Source of the DNA: Mnemiopsis leidyi
Lineage: Eukaryota; Ctenophora; Tentaculata; Lobata; Bolinopsidae
Assembly (NCBI GenBank): GCA_000226015.1
Contig: JH153298.1
Coordinates: 25,528 to 47,182 of the forward strand
Reading direction: 5' to 3'
DNA length: 21,655 bases
The position numbers and the translations under genes are program-made. Below are positions 1 through 9,600 of the stretch, one piece after another (within the stretch, counting starts at the first letter, position 1; each line of letters begins with the position of its first letter). The notes beneath the pieces were generated by a model. It was given only the letters and a program-made list of their open reading frames with translations. It had not been told where the DNA came from and ran no database searches.

Positions 1-370
1 TCAGAGGTAAATTAACATAATGACATCATCACAGTCGAACACCCCCCCCCCCTACTTTCATGTCAAAAAACTTGATTTTTGGTTCTTTTAATTAGCAGTC
101 ATTTTTGAAATTGTTTATACTATGTCAGTGAAAACACAGTATTTCGCCAGATTTCTGAATCAGAATTTTTATTTGAAAATTTTCCTTCTGATTTTCTAAA
201 ATTCTGATAAGAATTTTCGAAAGAAATCAAAAATTTTTCAAAAAATCCTATAAATCCTAAAAATTTTTTGATGACATCATCATTGGCCAAACCCCCCTCC
301 CGCCTCGTCATCAATCATCATCATTTGGAAACCCCCCTCCCCCCTAGGTGATGACGTCATATGTGAACGA
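1..370. repeat. C-rich interspersed repeat fragments
   Basis: Runs of six or more C followed by TCCC-type sequence recur three times, each close to TGATGAC/ATCATC words. The first contains an uninterrupted run of about 12 C. This resembles fragments of a short dispersed element, but no terminal inverted repeats or target duplication could be identified. Confidence 0.4.
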
Positions 371-491
371 CCCCTTATCAAAATTTACAAATTCTGAAAC
401 CTTAGTTGATCATGATGGGACATATAACAGATAACATACTAATTATCATTACTGCAGCATGTGTTGCGCGATGACAAAGGGTCTTGAAAAG

Positions 492-498
492 TATAAAA
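492..498 (+). promoter_or_regulatory. possible TATA box
   Basis: TATAAAA lies about 225 bases upstream of the ATG at 718, with a TCAGATG initiator-like word near 532. A TATA box is easy to find by chance in AT-rich DNA, so this is only a candidate. Confidence 0.25.
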
Positions 499-621
499 AC
501 CTATCACATATTTTACAAACAAGTCGAGCTTTTCAGATGTCTGATACAAAAGATTAGCAGCAGCTGATACGACCGCCTGGTTGCACTATAATTTTTGCTA
601 TTTCGAAATTGAGCATTTGAA

Positions 622-637
622 CATTTTTATTTTGTAG
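622..637 (+). promoter_or_regulatory. 3' splice acceptor-like site 80 bases before ATG
   Basis: A T-rich tract ending in TTTTGTAG occurs at 637, upstream of the ATG at 718. It could be the acceptor of a 5'-UTR intron or a spliced-leader trans-splice site. Sequence alone cannot separate these. Confidence 0.3.
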
Positions 638-717
638 TCTCGCCTACCTTGTTGGAGATGTGGAAGATATGAGGATGTAGAGCCATCGTAAACTGCTCAG
701 AACAACAAGAAAATACA

Positions 718-3700
718 ATGTTTCTGTGGATCTCGGTGATAGTCTTGGTTGTAGGATCTTCTCAACAACGAATACATCAACGAGGTGATCAGATCATTCT
801 TAGCTCATGAAAAATTGTTTGCAAATCTACAATTGGACGTGAAATATGTCGACCATCGCGTCGTTTGGTGTCAATGCGATATGATATATTTTCTCATTTA
901 CAATTTATATACTCAAGCTATTTCAATTTGCGCTGCAGTAAAAACTAAAATCAAAATCGCAAATTGACCGAACCTTCTGACTCTAACTCACTTTCAGCCA
1001 TCACGAAATTCTCCTCCAACATCACTATGTCAGACGAGGATTGTGGTTACCTTCGACACATCCAGAGCGGTACATGTGTTGGGGCAAACAGTGGCACTGA
1101 CAGGACTCTTGTCGGGAACGATTCTCTTTGCTCGGACCAACATTTCTTCTGCTTTAACAGCCTAACGGGGCAAGTTAGAACTGAATCCGAAATTTTGGTT
1201 GGAGGTAAAGTAATAGGGGGTTCATGCGACCAAGATACTGTAGCTTTATACAGCGCTAATGCACCGAATATCAATAAGGAATGGCGCATATTGAACAATG
1301 GAAAAATTCAGAGTCAGTGTTCATGTGGAACTTCAGATTCAGGATTAATGTGCTGGACACGAAACTCTATAAATATCAGATTGGCAAAATGTTCTAATGC
1401 AACAGCTGGTGAGGAAAGTCAGCAAACTGAACTTAGACGCCAGCAGTTTGATTTCCAACGGAAATGGAAAACCGAAAAATCAGGTAACTCCCTCACTACT
1501 AACTCTTCCAGCCCTGGCAAGTTCGACCGTCCTTTTTATGCTTGCAGTTTGTACCCTCCCATTCCATTACATTTAAGAGGATTATTGAGAGTCACAAAAT
1601 ATCTGATTCATCTGTAAACAATAAACACGGTTTGAAATATTAGAAATATTAACACTAACTGATAGCAATTTTCAGACGAATACTCAACACTTTTTAAAAA
1701 CCGGGACCTCCTAAGAATATACATACAGGAGAAAAAACATGGGCCCCTTCCTCAATATAGATTTCACATAAACGTGGACTTCTATAACGCCTCCAGCCCC
1801 GAAAACAGCTTAGGTACTCTGAAACTGAAAGCAAGGTACTTCGGAAGTGAAAAACTGAAAGATAAAGAGCTTTCATTGTCGGTAATAAACTGGAATATGT
1901 CGCAACGATGTTCAACAAAATCGAATTTTGTTGAAGCTGCGAACGGCGACAAAATTGACTCCCAAATGCTTGTCTGGTTTAATGCAGCAGGACAGCTGAA
2001 CGTTCACTTGGATGGTAAGAGAGCAGATCTAAAGTGTTGGTTTGGTCCCTGGTCTGATCCTGTCAGGATAAGAGTAACTGCAATAGACATGATGCAGAGT
2101 GGGCAGAAATCAGACGAGCTTTTCAACATTCGCTATAAAATTGACCAAATTACAGGTAAGTATTACGATCACGATCATCAGAAGTATTAAATTTGTAAGT
2201 TGATATCTTTAGTTGATATCTTTAGTTGATATCTCTAGTTGGTATCTATACTTAGTTTTATCAGTTGCCACCACCCTAATAATAATATTTAGTTATATAG
2301 GTTTAATTTAGGTTTAGTTTAGGGACGTAAAATATTGGGATTATAAACTTAGTAGCACATTGACATAGTTTTAATTTAGGTTTAGTTTAGGGTCGTAAAA
2401 TATTGGGATTATAAACTTATTTATATAGATTTGGTTTAGTTTAGTTTAGGGTCGTAAAATATTGGGATTATTTTACGACCCGACTTTATGTTGCTGTAAT
2501 TCTAAAAGGGAAGCTGCACTTCATTTTGTTACTAATAGTATAGTGCTACAACAATTGTTGTTGTTATTACCCATTAGATGATATTTTCAAATATAATTGC
2601 TTGTTTTTGAAAATCCGGAGGACAACTCACAGCAAACCCAAATTACTTCCGCAATTGGACTCGATTTTAGTGGCATTGGAGGGATCCAGAAATCAAACTC
2701 AAATGTTACTACCAGTATCAGGTCTTATATTACCACCTACCAAGTCTGTATAAGTTCAGTTACTCTTATTGATTGTTCGATCATATTAAAACATTAAATT
2801 TATTGATTACAATGTTTCGTAGAAGCTCAATATGTACCAACCTATATCCGGCCTTCAAATTGTAAAGTTGCCGTTTCTATGTTATTATGCATAGTTCACA
2901 AATATACGATCATCGATGAGTCATCGATGATCAATATTGATTTTCAAAAACCTTTTAAATGCATATGCCAAATTCTTAATAGAAGTTTGCTGCTAAATCC
3001 CGAACTTTAAACCTCCGATCCAGTACACAAATCACACGGTGACTAGAGATTAAGTGAGATTGACTTTACAGAAAAGAAGGAACATGCACACTTTTTGATG
3101 CGAATACAGCTAAATGACGATGGGATTCCTATGGTAAGATTAGTCAGTGTGCTAATGCGTGTAACTGTAAGTATTGGAGTATGCAATGTCAGAGAAAAGT
3201 AGTATTTTCTTCATCTGCATAGCATAACTGATTGGTTATGTTAGTTTAGTTTTAGTTAGTTTAGTTTTATTTAGTTTAGTTTTATTTAGTTTAGTTTTAG
3301 TGAGTTTAGTTTTATTCAGTTTAGTTTTATTTAGTTTAGACTTATTTATTTAAGTTTAAGTTAGTTTTGTTTTATTAAGTTTAGTTTTATCTAGTTTAGT
3401 TTTATTAAGTTAAGTTTTAGTTAGTTAAGTTTTATTTAGTTAAGTTTTATTTAGTTTAGTTTTATTTAGTTTAGTTTTATTTAGTATAGTTTTATTAAGT
3501 GAAGTTTAAGTTAGTTTAGTTTTATCAAGTTAAGTTTTATTTAGTTTAGTTTTATTCAGTTAAGTTTTATTTAGTTGAATTTAAAAGAGTAACGTTTATT
3601 TTTGGACTGCTCCTACTTTTGTGTTTCCTGTTAGATTAAATCGTATCTTTCAACAGGAAATGTCTCAGATTGTGGAAAAAACTCTTCTTTTGTACGTATT

Positions 3701-3721
3701 AATTTTCCTCGCAGCACTTAA
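718..3721 (+). CDS. secreted two-domain protein with a beta-trefoil (ricin-like) lectin-like domain
   Basis: Proposed exons are 718-784, 998-1483, 1676-2155, 3072-3166 and 3635-3721; all junctions keep phase and give about 404 aa. Residues 1-17 are a clear signal peptide (MFLWISVIVLVV core). Residues about 36-178 have nine cysteines and the rhythm of a beta-trefoil: GYLRHIQSGTCVG, then EWRILNNGKIQ and CSCG, as in ricin-type lectins. Residues about 185-376 are beta-rich with only two cysteines and contain LKCWFGPWSDPVRI; I do not recognise this domain. Several N-glycosylation sequons are visible (for example NIT, NDS, NAT, NAS, NMS). No transmembrane segment is seen in this model, so it is probably secreted. 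Introns are 213, 192, 916 and 468 bases. The donor of exon 4 could instead be at 3133, and exon 5 is the least certain part because it overlaps the next gene. Confidence 0.65.
2199..2250. repeat. 13-bp tandem repeat, four copies
   Basis: Four adjacent copies of GTTGATATCTTTA, the last two slightly diverged, lie in intron 3 of the secreted gene just after its exon 3 donor. Confidence 0.8.
2301..2481. repeat. three-copy intronic repeat ending in a hairpin
   Basis: A block with TTTAGTTTAGGG, CGTAAAATATTGGGATTA and TAAACTTA recurs at about 2301, 2368 and 2429. The third copy continues into its own reverse complement, making a perfect 13-bp inverted repeat (2449-2461 against 2469-2481) with a 7-base loop. 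Confidence 0.8.
3232..3590. repeat. low-complexity TTTAGTTTTATTTAG-type array
   Basis: About 360 bases made almost entirely of degenerate TTTAGTTTAG/TTTTATTTAG words with a period near 15. It fills most of the last intron of the secreted gene and lies directly upstream of the acceptor-like site at 3634 and the ATG at 3660. Confidence 0.85.
3607..3634 (+). promoter_or_regulatory. strong 3' splice acceptor before ATG 3660
   Basis: A long pyrimidine tract ending in TTTCCTGTTAG at 3634 precedes ATG 3660 by 25 bases. It fits as the acceptor for the last exon of the secreted gene in phase 0. It also fits as a cis or trans acceptor giving the membrane-protein gene a very short 5' leader. A second, weaker AG follows at 3656. 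Confidence 0.55.
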
Positions 3722-4974
3722 GACACAAAACCTTGTAGAGGGATACACTTCACTTGAAAAGAGGTTTGGAGATGATTTTGTGTTTTGTGTCGATTTCGGG
3801 GGAATTTCTTTTTATTCCAAGTTGCTTTTTTGGCTCGGTCAATTTCCTGTCCCAATCTTCATGTTGAAATTCTTAAGTAGCGGCAATGTAAACAGTAAAC
3901 TACCTTTCGTATTAAATTGTTTGAATTTTCAGGAGTGAATTGCAGAGCACATCCCACCGTTTGCCGGGAAATCACATAAAAAGAAGACAATCTGATAGCC
4001 TTGGTGAGGAACCATCCTCTGACTCAGAGGTTACCAACTCTGACAATAATGAGACAGGTTCCTCAGACACTGACTCAGAAGTTACCAACTCTGACAATAA
4101 TGAGACGGGTTCCTCAGACACTGACTCAGAGGTTACCAACTCTGGCAATAATGAGACAGGTTCCTCAGACACTGACTCAGAGGTTACCAACTCTGGCAAT
4201 GGTGAGACGGGTTCCTCAGACACTGACTCAGAATCAGATGTATCCAAGGAAGGTGGCAACGATACTCCTGAAGATACTACTTCTGAGGTCGATGTTTCTA
4301 GCGATCCGGAAAAAGATTCTGAATCTTCAGACTCAGACTCAAATGGTAGCGATGACCCTGAGGAAGAAGAAGCTGAGTCTGTCAACCCTATAGCTTCTTT
4401 CTTCTACGACAAGTTCAAAGAATTGCTAACACACATCTTCTATTCGATCGGTTTAGTGTTCATGTTCATCAACAAGTCCATTTCCATCGTCAAAAACTTT
4501 TTCATAGACACGTGGGACCTTATAGTTAATTTTGCAGTTGACAACTGGAACAGTTTAGTTCAGGCAGTGAAAGACAACTGGAGAAAAGTCACAGACTATG
4601 TCATCAACTTTCTTGGTACATTCACTTTGGAGGTCTTCATCGTTATCGTCATCATCGCCATCTGGGCCTGCTGCTTCAACATTCACGTCATAAAGAAAGT
4701 AAAACAGAAGAAGAAGAAGAAACGAGAAGCTATTGTCATCGCTAACATGCTGGCTGATATCGAGAACGTGTCATCACTAGGCAAGTCTGAGGAGGAGATG
4801 TGTGAGGAGGAGGAGGAGGAGGAGGGAGGTTGTGGAGGAAGTTTCGAGGAGAAGGAGGAGGACTCGGGGATACTGGATACTGTGGGGGAGGAAGATGAGG
4901 ATGATATTGTCAGTACTTATAACACGGAGGATGACAGTACTGTGGTTTTGTCTAACTTCTCCGCTAGGTGTTGA
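3660..4974 (+). CDS. acidic Ser/Asp-rich repeat single-pass membrane protein
   Basis: Exons 3660-3763 and 3933-4974 join in phase to give about 381 aa. Residues 1-27 look like a signal peptide (MSQIVEK, then TLLLYVLIFLAAL). Residues 65-132 are four 17-aa repeats of the form DSEVTNSDNNETGSSDT, followed by an acidic Ser/Asp stretch to about 183. Residues about 189-260 are aromatic and amphipathic (FFYDKFKELL, NWNSLVQAVKDNW). A transmembrane helix follows at about 265-288 (VFIVIVIIAIWACC), then a polybasic stop-transfer KKVKQKKKKKR and a tail rich in Glu/Asp including a GAG-repeat run. Predicted topology is type I, with the acidic repeats outside. I do not recognise the family; acidic Ser/Asp proteins occur in mineral-binding, mucin-like and adhesion roles, but none is shown here. 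The exon 1 donor (GTTTGG) is weak, so the first exon is less certain than the second. Confidence 0.65.
4021..4224 (+). repeat. four in-frame 51-bp coding repeats
   Basis: Four head-to-tail copies of a 51-bp unit keep the reading frame. Copies 1-3 each encode an N-E-T sequon. In copy 4 the codon change to NGET removes it. Because the unit is a multiple of three, the opposite strand and the +1 frame are also open here, which explains overlapping false ORFs. Confidence 0.9.
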
Positions 4975-6677
4975 GCAGATAAGGAGGGAGAAGTTATAAA
5001 AGTAAAACTGATCCTGATCAGATGGATGTTGGTTGTAATGTGAGGAGAAGCTTTACCAAGCTCTAAAGATAAGCTTTACCAAGCTGTAAACATATAAGAT
5101 ATCGGTGACAGCTAAAGACATCAATGACTCGCTGAATAAGAAAAATATGAGGATCGATTGTTGAAACTGTTTGAACATGAGGGTTGAAACTTTCCAGCTC
5201 CAGGTTTAATAATATCTATAACGAGTTAGTATAGACACTATTCAGTCACACGCGAGAGAATAACATCTTACCGTGAACATACCACACTCTGCAAGCTGAA
5301 TGTCAACATTGTAGGAAATTATTTATCAATTGTCACGGTTCTTATTTTGTATACCAGAAAACTATATGACAGGTTTTTATTTGTTTCACCAAATTATGTT
5401 TTATGTAGGCGGTTTTATGTATAGCGTTCGTTTTTGATTGCCTGGTGACTTCAGTCTTTGTTGCTTTGCCACGCAGCGCCCGGTAAGTTTTTGACACATG
5501 GGACAAATGAAAATGCCTAATTAGAAACTGAAGCTTTGTATTAAATAAGATTTATCATGTGATCAATTCATAACAATATAGTTAGATTCATCATTCGATT
5601 CAATATTTTTTGAAAAAAAATTGCACACTATTATTACAATCTAATCATGAAAGTACAAACTCCCAAAAATTAACATTAAGTTTGCTATTTAATAGGAAAA
5701 ATAAGATTTATAACTTGTGAAAACGTATCAAAATTATTCGTGAAGTTGTCGTGAATGATTAAATGAAATGAGGATGATTATAGTATGAGACAGCAATATT
5801 CGTGAGAAATCAGATAATTGTCAAGTTTTTATTTATAGATTTGGACAACCTAGAACAACAACACACAGTATATTAGTTCTGTTATTTAACAATCAAGTTA
5901 TTTGTGTGTTGGTTATACTTGCTATACTATAGAGTATGGTACAAAGGTCTTTATGCGAACAGCGTCAAAAATTATCAACAATGTGTTACAAAACGACGGA
6001 AAAATTAATAAAACCAAACCGATTATCGAAATAATTTAATCTACAGCTAAGAAGACATGTATGTACCTACAGCAAAATGTCACAAAGTTCATAAAACCGT
6101 TATAAGACGAGAAATATAAGCAGATTGCATTAAACATGTTAGAGATTTGTGTTCTTGAAAGGAGGACAATATCGACAGATTTACTTATTCCTGCTTTTTC
6201 TTGCAGCACTTAGTTAATAGTTAACCAAACCCTTTGTGCAGTGAGAAGATTATTTACTAAGAAATCAATCGATACTAAATATGAATACCCTTGAAATATC
6301 TCACTAAACAATGTGTTATAGAAGAAAATATCTTACTAAACAATTTGTTATAGAAGAAAAGATGAAAAGAAGTCTACTCCCATTTCTAAACTTATCTAAG
6401 TAGAAAAAACCAACTCACGTAAAACTCGTATATATCTTAAGTAGTTTGCAGCCTTGGAATCCCTATTTCAAGTACAGTTTTACACAATACAAGGCGATCC
6501 AGTCGCCTCAAAACTTAACTAACCTTGGCCTCGTTAACCATCAACAATATTAATAATCGTTAAAGTATTCAAAACCGTCGCCTCTCGAGCGGAGTGTTTC
6601 TCGGTTTCTAAATTATTTCCCCGAATTTCTACATCTCATAAAAAAACAGTTCCCGCTGACACAGCCGAGAAATCCCC
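4975..6677. other. convergent intergenic region / 3' UTRs, no gene seen
   Basis: This is the space between the stop of the acidic membrane protein (+) and the stop of GALNT (-), so the genes converge. It is AT-rich without convincing coding frames. AATAAA-like signals are present on both strands (for example near 6007 on + and as TTTATT near 5830 for -), but none can be assigned. A 23-bp duplication with AAGCTTTACCAAGCT starts at 5048 and 5071. Confidence 0.5.
6294..6357. repeat. 32-bp tandem duplication
   Basis: Two adjacent copies (6294-6325 and 6326-6357) share ACTAAACAAT and TTGTTATAGAAGA-type sequence with only two or three mismatches. They lie in the convergent intergenic region. Confidence 0.8.
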
Positions 6678-9600
6678 CTAAACTTTAGTGATCTGCCAGC
6701 GGGTAGAAACACCGTCCTGGTTACACCGTCCCACCCCCACAACACGTGACTTAAAGTTGAGCACGTTTACACACACGTCGTTATAAGAGTTGTACAGAGT
6801 CTCCAGATCTTCATCGTGTTCGAACCTAGAATGTTATGAGTTAAAGTTCAGAGTCGGGTATTGACTGTTGAGTAGTTTACTTCTTGATATATGAAATTTC
6901 AGTTTTGAGGAGATGGAGCCCAAAGTCTGTGGGGCGTATTTAATTAAGTACAATGCTTTAACTATCGATACGATACTAAAAATTGAAAAAAGCAATATGC
7001 AGAAAACAAATTTCAAATAGCAGAATAACTTACTGTTGGTGCATGTTTCCATTGTGACAGGGTTTCATGACGAGGATCTTGTTTCTGATAGTCAAACAAA
7101 GGTCATCCTGGGACACAACACTCTTCGATTTGTTTATTTGCTGAAAATAAGGGGCAGTTAAACAACTAGACTCGGGATTATGATTGATAGGCGCATTTTA
7201 TCCATTAAGATAAGTTACACGATCACAGCGAAAAAATTATCCCTGTCAAGTGTTCTTACTGTGTACTAACTAATGTTCCCTCCCCTACTTACCCAACTCT
7301 GATTTCCACCCTTGTCATGACACTTGTACAGCCCAACTTCGTACTCAGTCTTCCCGAAGCTGTCCAGACACCAGTTATTGAAAGATATTGTCACGTATTT
7401 GTGTTCTGGGATCTCCAGCTCGGGGTACACGTTGTCCAAATACCTGGGACGAATAGTTCCAAGAATTTATGTTTTACTAAATAATATAATATCTTACTCA
7501 ATACTCTGTTAGGCTAATCAGTATCCAGTATCCAGTAATTCACGTCGATCGATCAAATTCGATGATAGTCATAATTCATTTGAACTTGATCGAATCGATA
7601 GCACGCGCGCAGAATTTAATTTCGGAACTCGCAACGCGCGCATTCGAAAATGTGTAATTTCTAATCGCGCGTTCCGTACAGACACGTGTCAGACACGTAG
7701 ATCCTGGTTTAAGATAAGGAGGAAATGGAAAGTAACGTTTTATTGGCCACTGACCCTGCACGGAATGTACAGGTGTGGTAAATCACAGAGTGTGGTAAAA
7801 ATTTGAAACAGAATTCCAGAAACGCTAAATTTACAGTAATCAGCATGCTTGATGGATCTCAAGAAAATTGTATGTCCTTTATCATGACCTTATAAATTCT
7901 TATCTTTACCAAACGGCATAGGATTACTACACTTCAACGCTATGAAGATAAATATAACTGATAAAACTTTTAGAAGATTGCGCAATATTAAAGATTTCCT
8001 CAGGTTAACATTTCATTTGAGTATCTTTATATTTGCATTCACAAAAAATGGATCCAACATAACCGAAGTGAGACAATGTAAAATGTATTGACATTGATAA
8101 AAACCACATTTATCACTACAAACTATTCATAACGTCACGTACACATACAAACTACACAGTACACACACGACACACACTATTTCCACAGATAGTCAAATCA
8201 GGAAGTTCATGGACCTGGACCGTACACATCATGTAGCTTGGTTGGTCCTTCGGCCCACCCACAACATAACACACACGTTATCAATCAGTGCACACCTCTG
8301 GGAATCGAGCTTGCTCGAAATGAGGACCTGAAAAAAGTTTTCCCCACTTGAAACCACATTGACTTTAAACACTACTCACACTATGCACATATTTAACGGG
8401 TCATCATATCAACACCCTTTAAAAATATAACTAACACCACATTTAGCCAACAATGACGCTTACATGCTTATTTCTACACGTGGCATTTTTCTTTCCTTCG
8501 GAGAGAGAAAAAAAGAGAAGAAAAGAGTGTCTGTGACACACACATTCTCTAAAAGCTGAGGATCTATTCAATTAGTAAAACAAAGAACTGCAGCTGGTGC
8601 TGGGAACCGTGCAAAGTACGTGTTATCGAGTACGTGTAAAATACGTACAGCCTACTGTAACACATGGCAAGTTTCTGTCAAGGTGCTAACACTTGATATG
8701 GTTAACAAGTAATACTTGATATGGTACGTTAACAAGTAGATGATATCTTGTGACTGTAAAATGTATGTAAAGAAGCACACGTGTAGTTAAAGGTTCCCAT
8801 CTCACAATGAAGATGTTTAATGTTCTAGAGATTTCTTGAGAATCTGTATTCTCATGTGTACACTAAATCTTGACATATTTATGACACTAAATGTTGCTCT
8901 TATGTGCACTAAAAACAAGCATCGCTTTCACGGCTGTGTTGACAAAAGATGATTTTAAAAATATACAATTCTAGTAAAGTCTAGCCCTTAAAGTAATACT
9001 ATTAGCTGGATTAATGCTGCAGTGGACCCATATCTAGAAGTCGCTTCATTGAATCGCAACTAACAACTAAAATTGTTTTACTTCCCAAGTTTAGCAACAA
9101 ACTTGTGGAGAAAAAGAATTTCTGTGGTTAAACTAAATTCGTGTAATGTTTACTTAACTATTTAAAAAACTATTCATCTTGTCACCAAGGTATTGGCAGC
9201 ATCATGGACTTTTAGGAACCACAAAGTATCACATTATCTGACAAACTAGGTTGAAGTTAACATAAATATGTTATATAATCATGTACAAATAGTTGGTGTC
9301 TACACAAATATCACAGTTCACGTCTGCATAGTTTCTCATACAATTTGTACAAATATCAGAATACACGTCTGTACATTTTCACTTACGATTTATGTAAAAG
9401 AACCAAAGAGCGATCTCCCAGTCCCTGGATTACACTGGTGGTGTGTACAGAGTGTACCAAGAACTTAACATGGACATCCAACAACAAGCATTAACTCATT
9501 ACAGGTTTCCATCTGGCCGGAAGTTTACATTTACATTTTATCATGTCATAACATTCTCTTTAGTGTACTATTCCTGACAACTACTTAACATTTAAATTTC

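Larger units (their letters stand above)
1..717. other. upstream region, repeat-rich, no gene seen
   Basis: No supportable coding exon lies here. An open frame on the minus strand at 120-314 is low-complexity sequence across a repeat. The first 370 bases hold three C-rich blocks (43-56, about 290-303, about 330-346), the last two next to ATGAC/ATCATC-type motifs, which looks like an interspersed repeat. A perfect CRE-type palindrome ATGACGTCAT sits at 351-360. The second half is probably the promoter and 5' UTR of the secreted gene starting at 718. Confidence 0.5.

Noticed and set aside
120-314. 64-codon minus-strand ORF
   Set aside because: Low-complexity Phe/Lys/Ser sequence over AT-rich and C-rich repeat; no splice or start support.
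2597-2797. Open frame in intron 3 of the secreted gene, possible extra exon
   Set aside because: No acceptor gives the phase needed after exon 3, while the direct join 2155 to 3072 is in phase and continues plausible sequence.
3972-4393. Open frames on the minus strand and in the +1 frame across the acidic repeats
   Set aside because: They exist because the 51-bp unit is a multiple of three. Their sequence is pure repeat and has no start context or flanking exons.
7576-7761. 61-codon minus-strand ORF in GALNT intron 4
   Set aside because: CpG-rich repeat-like DNA with no family features and no phase-compatible splice sites, while exons 4 and 5 join directly in phase.
9268-9468. 66-codon + strand ORF with repeated ICTNIR/VYTNIT words
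   Set aside because: It reflects a short imperfect duplication in an intron, with no signal or domain.
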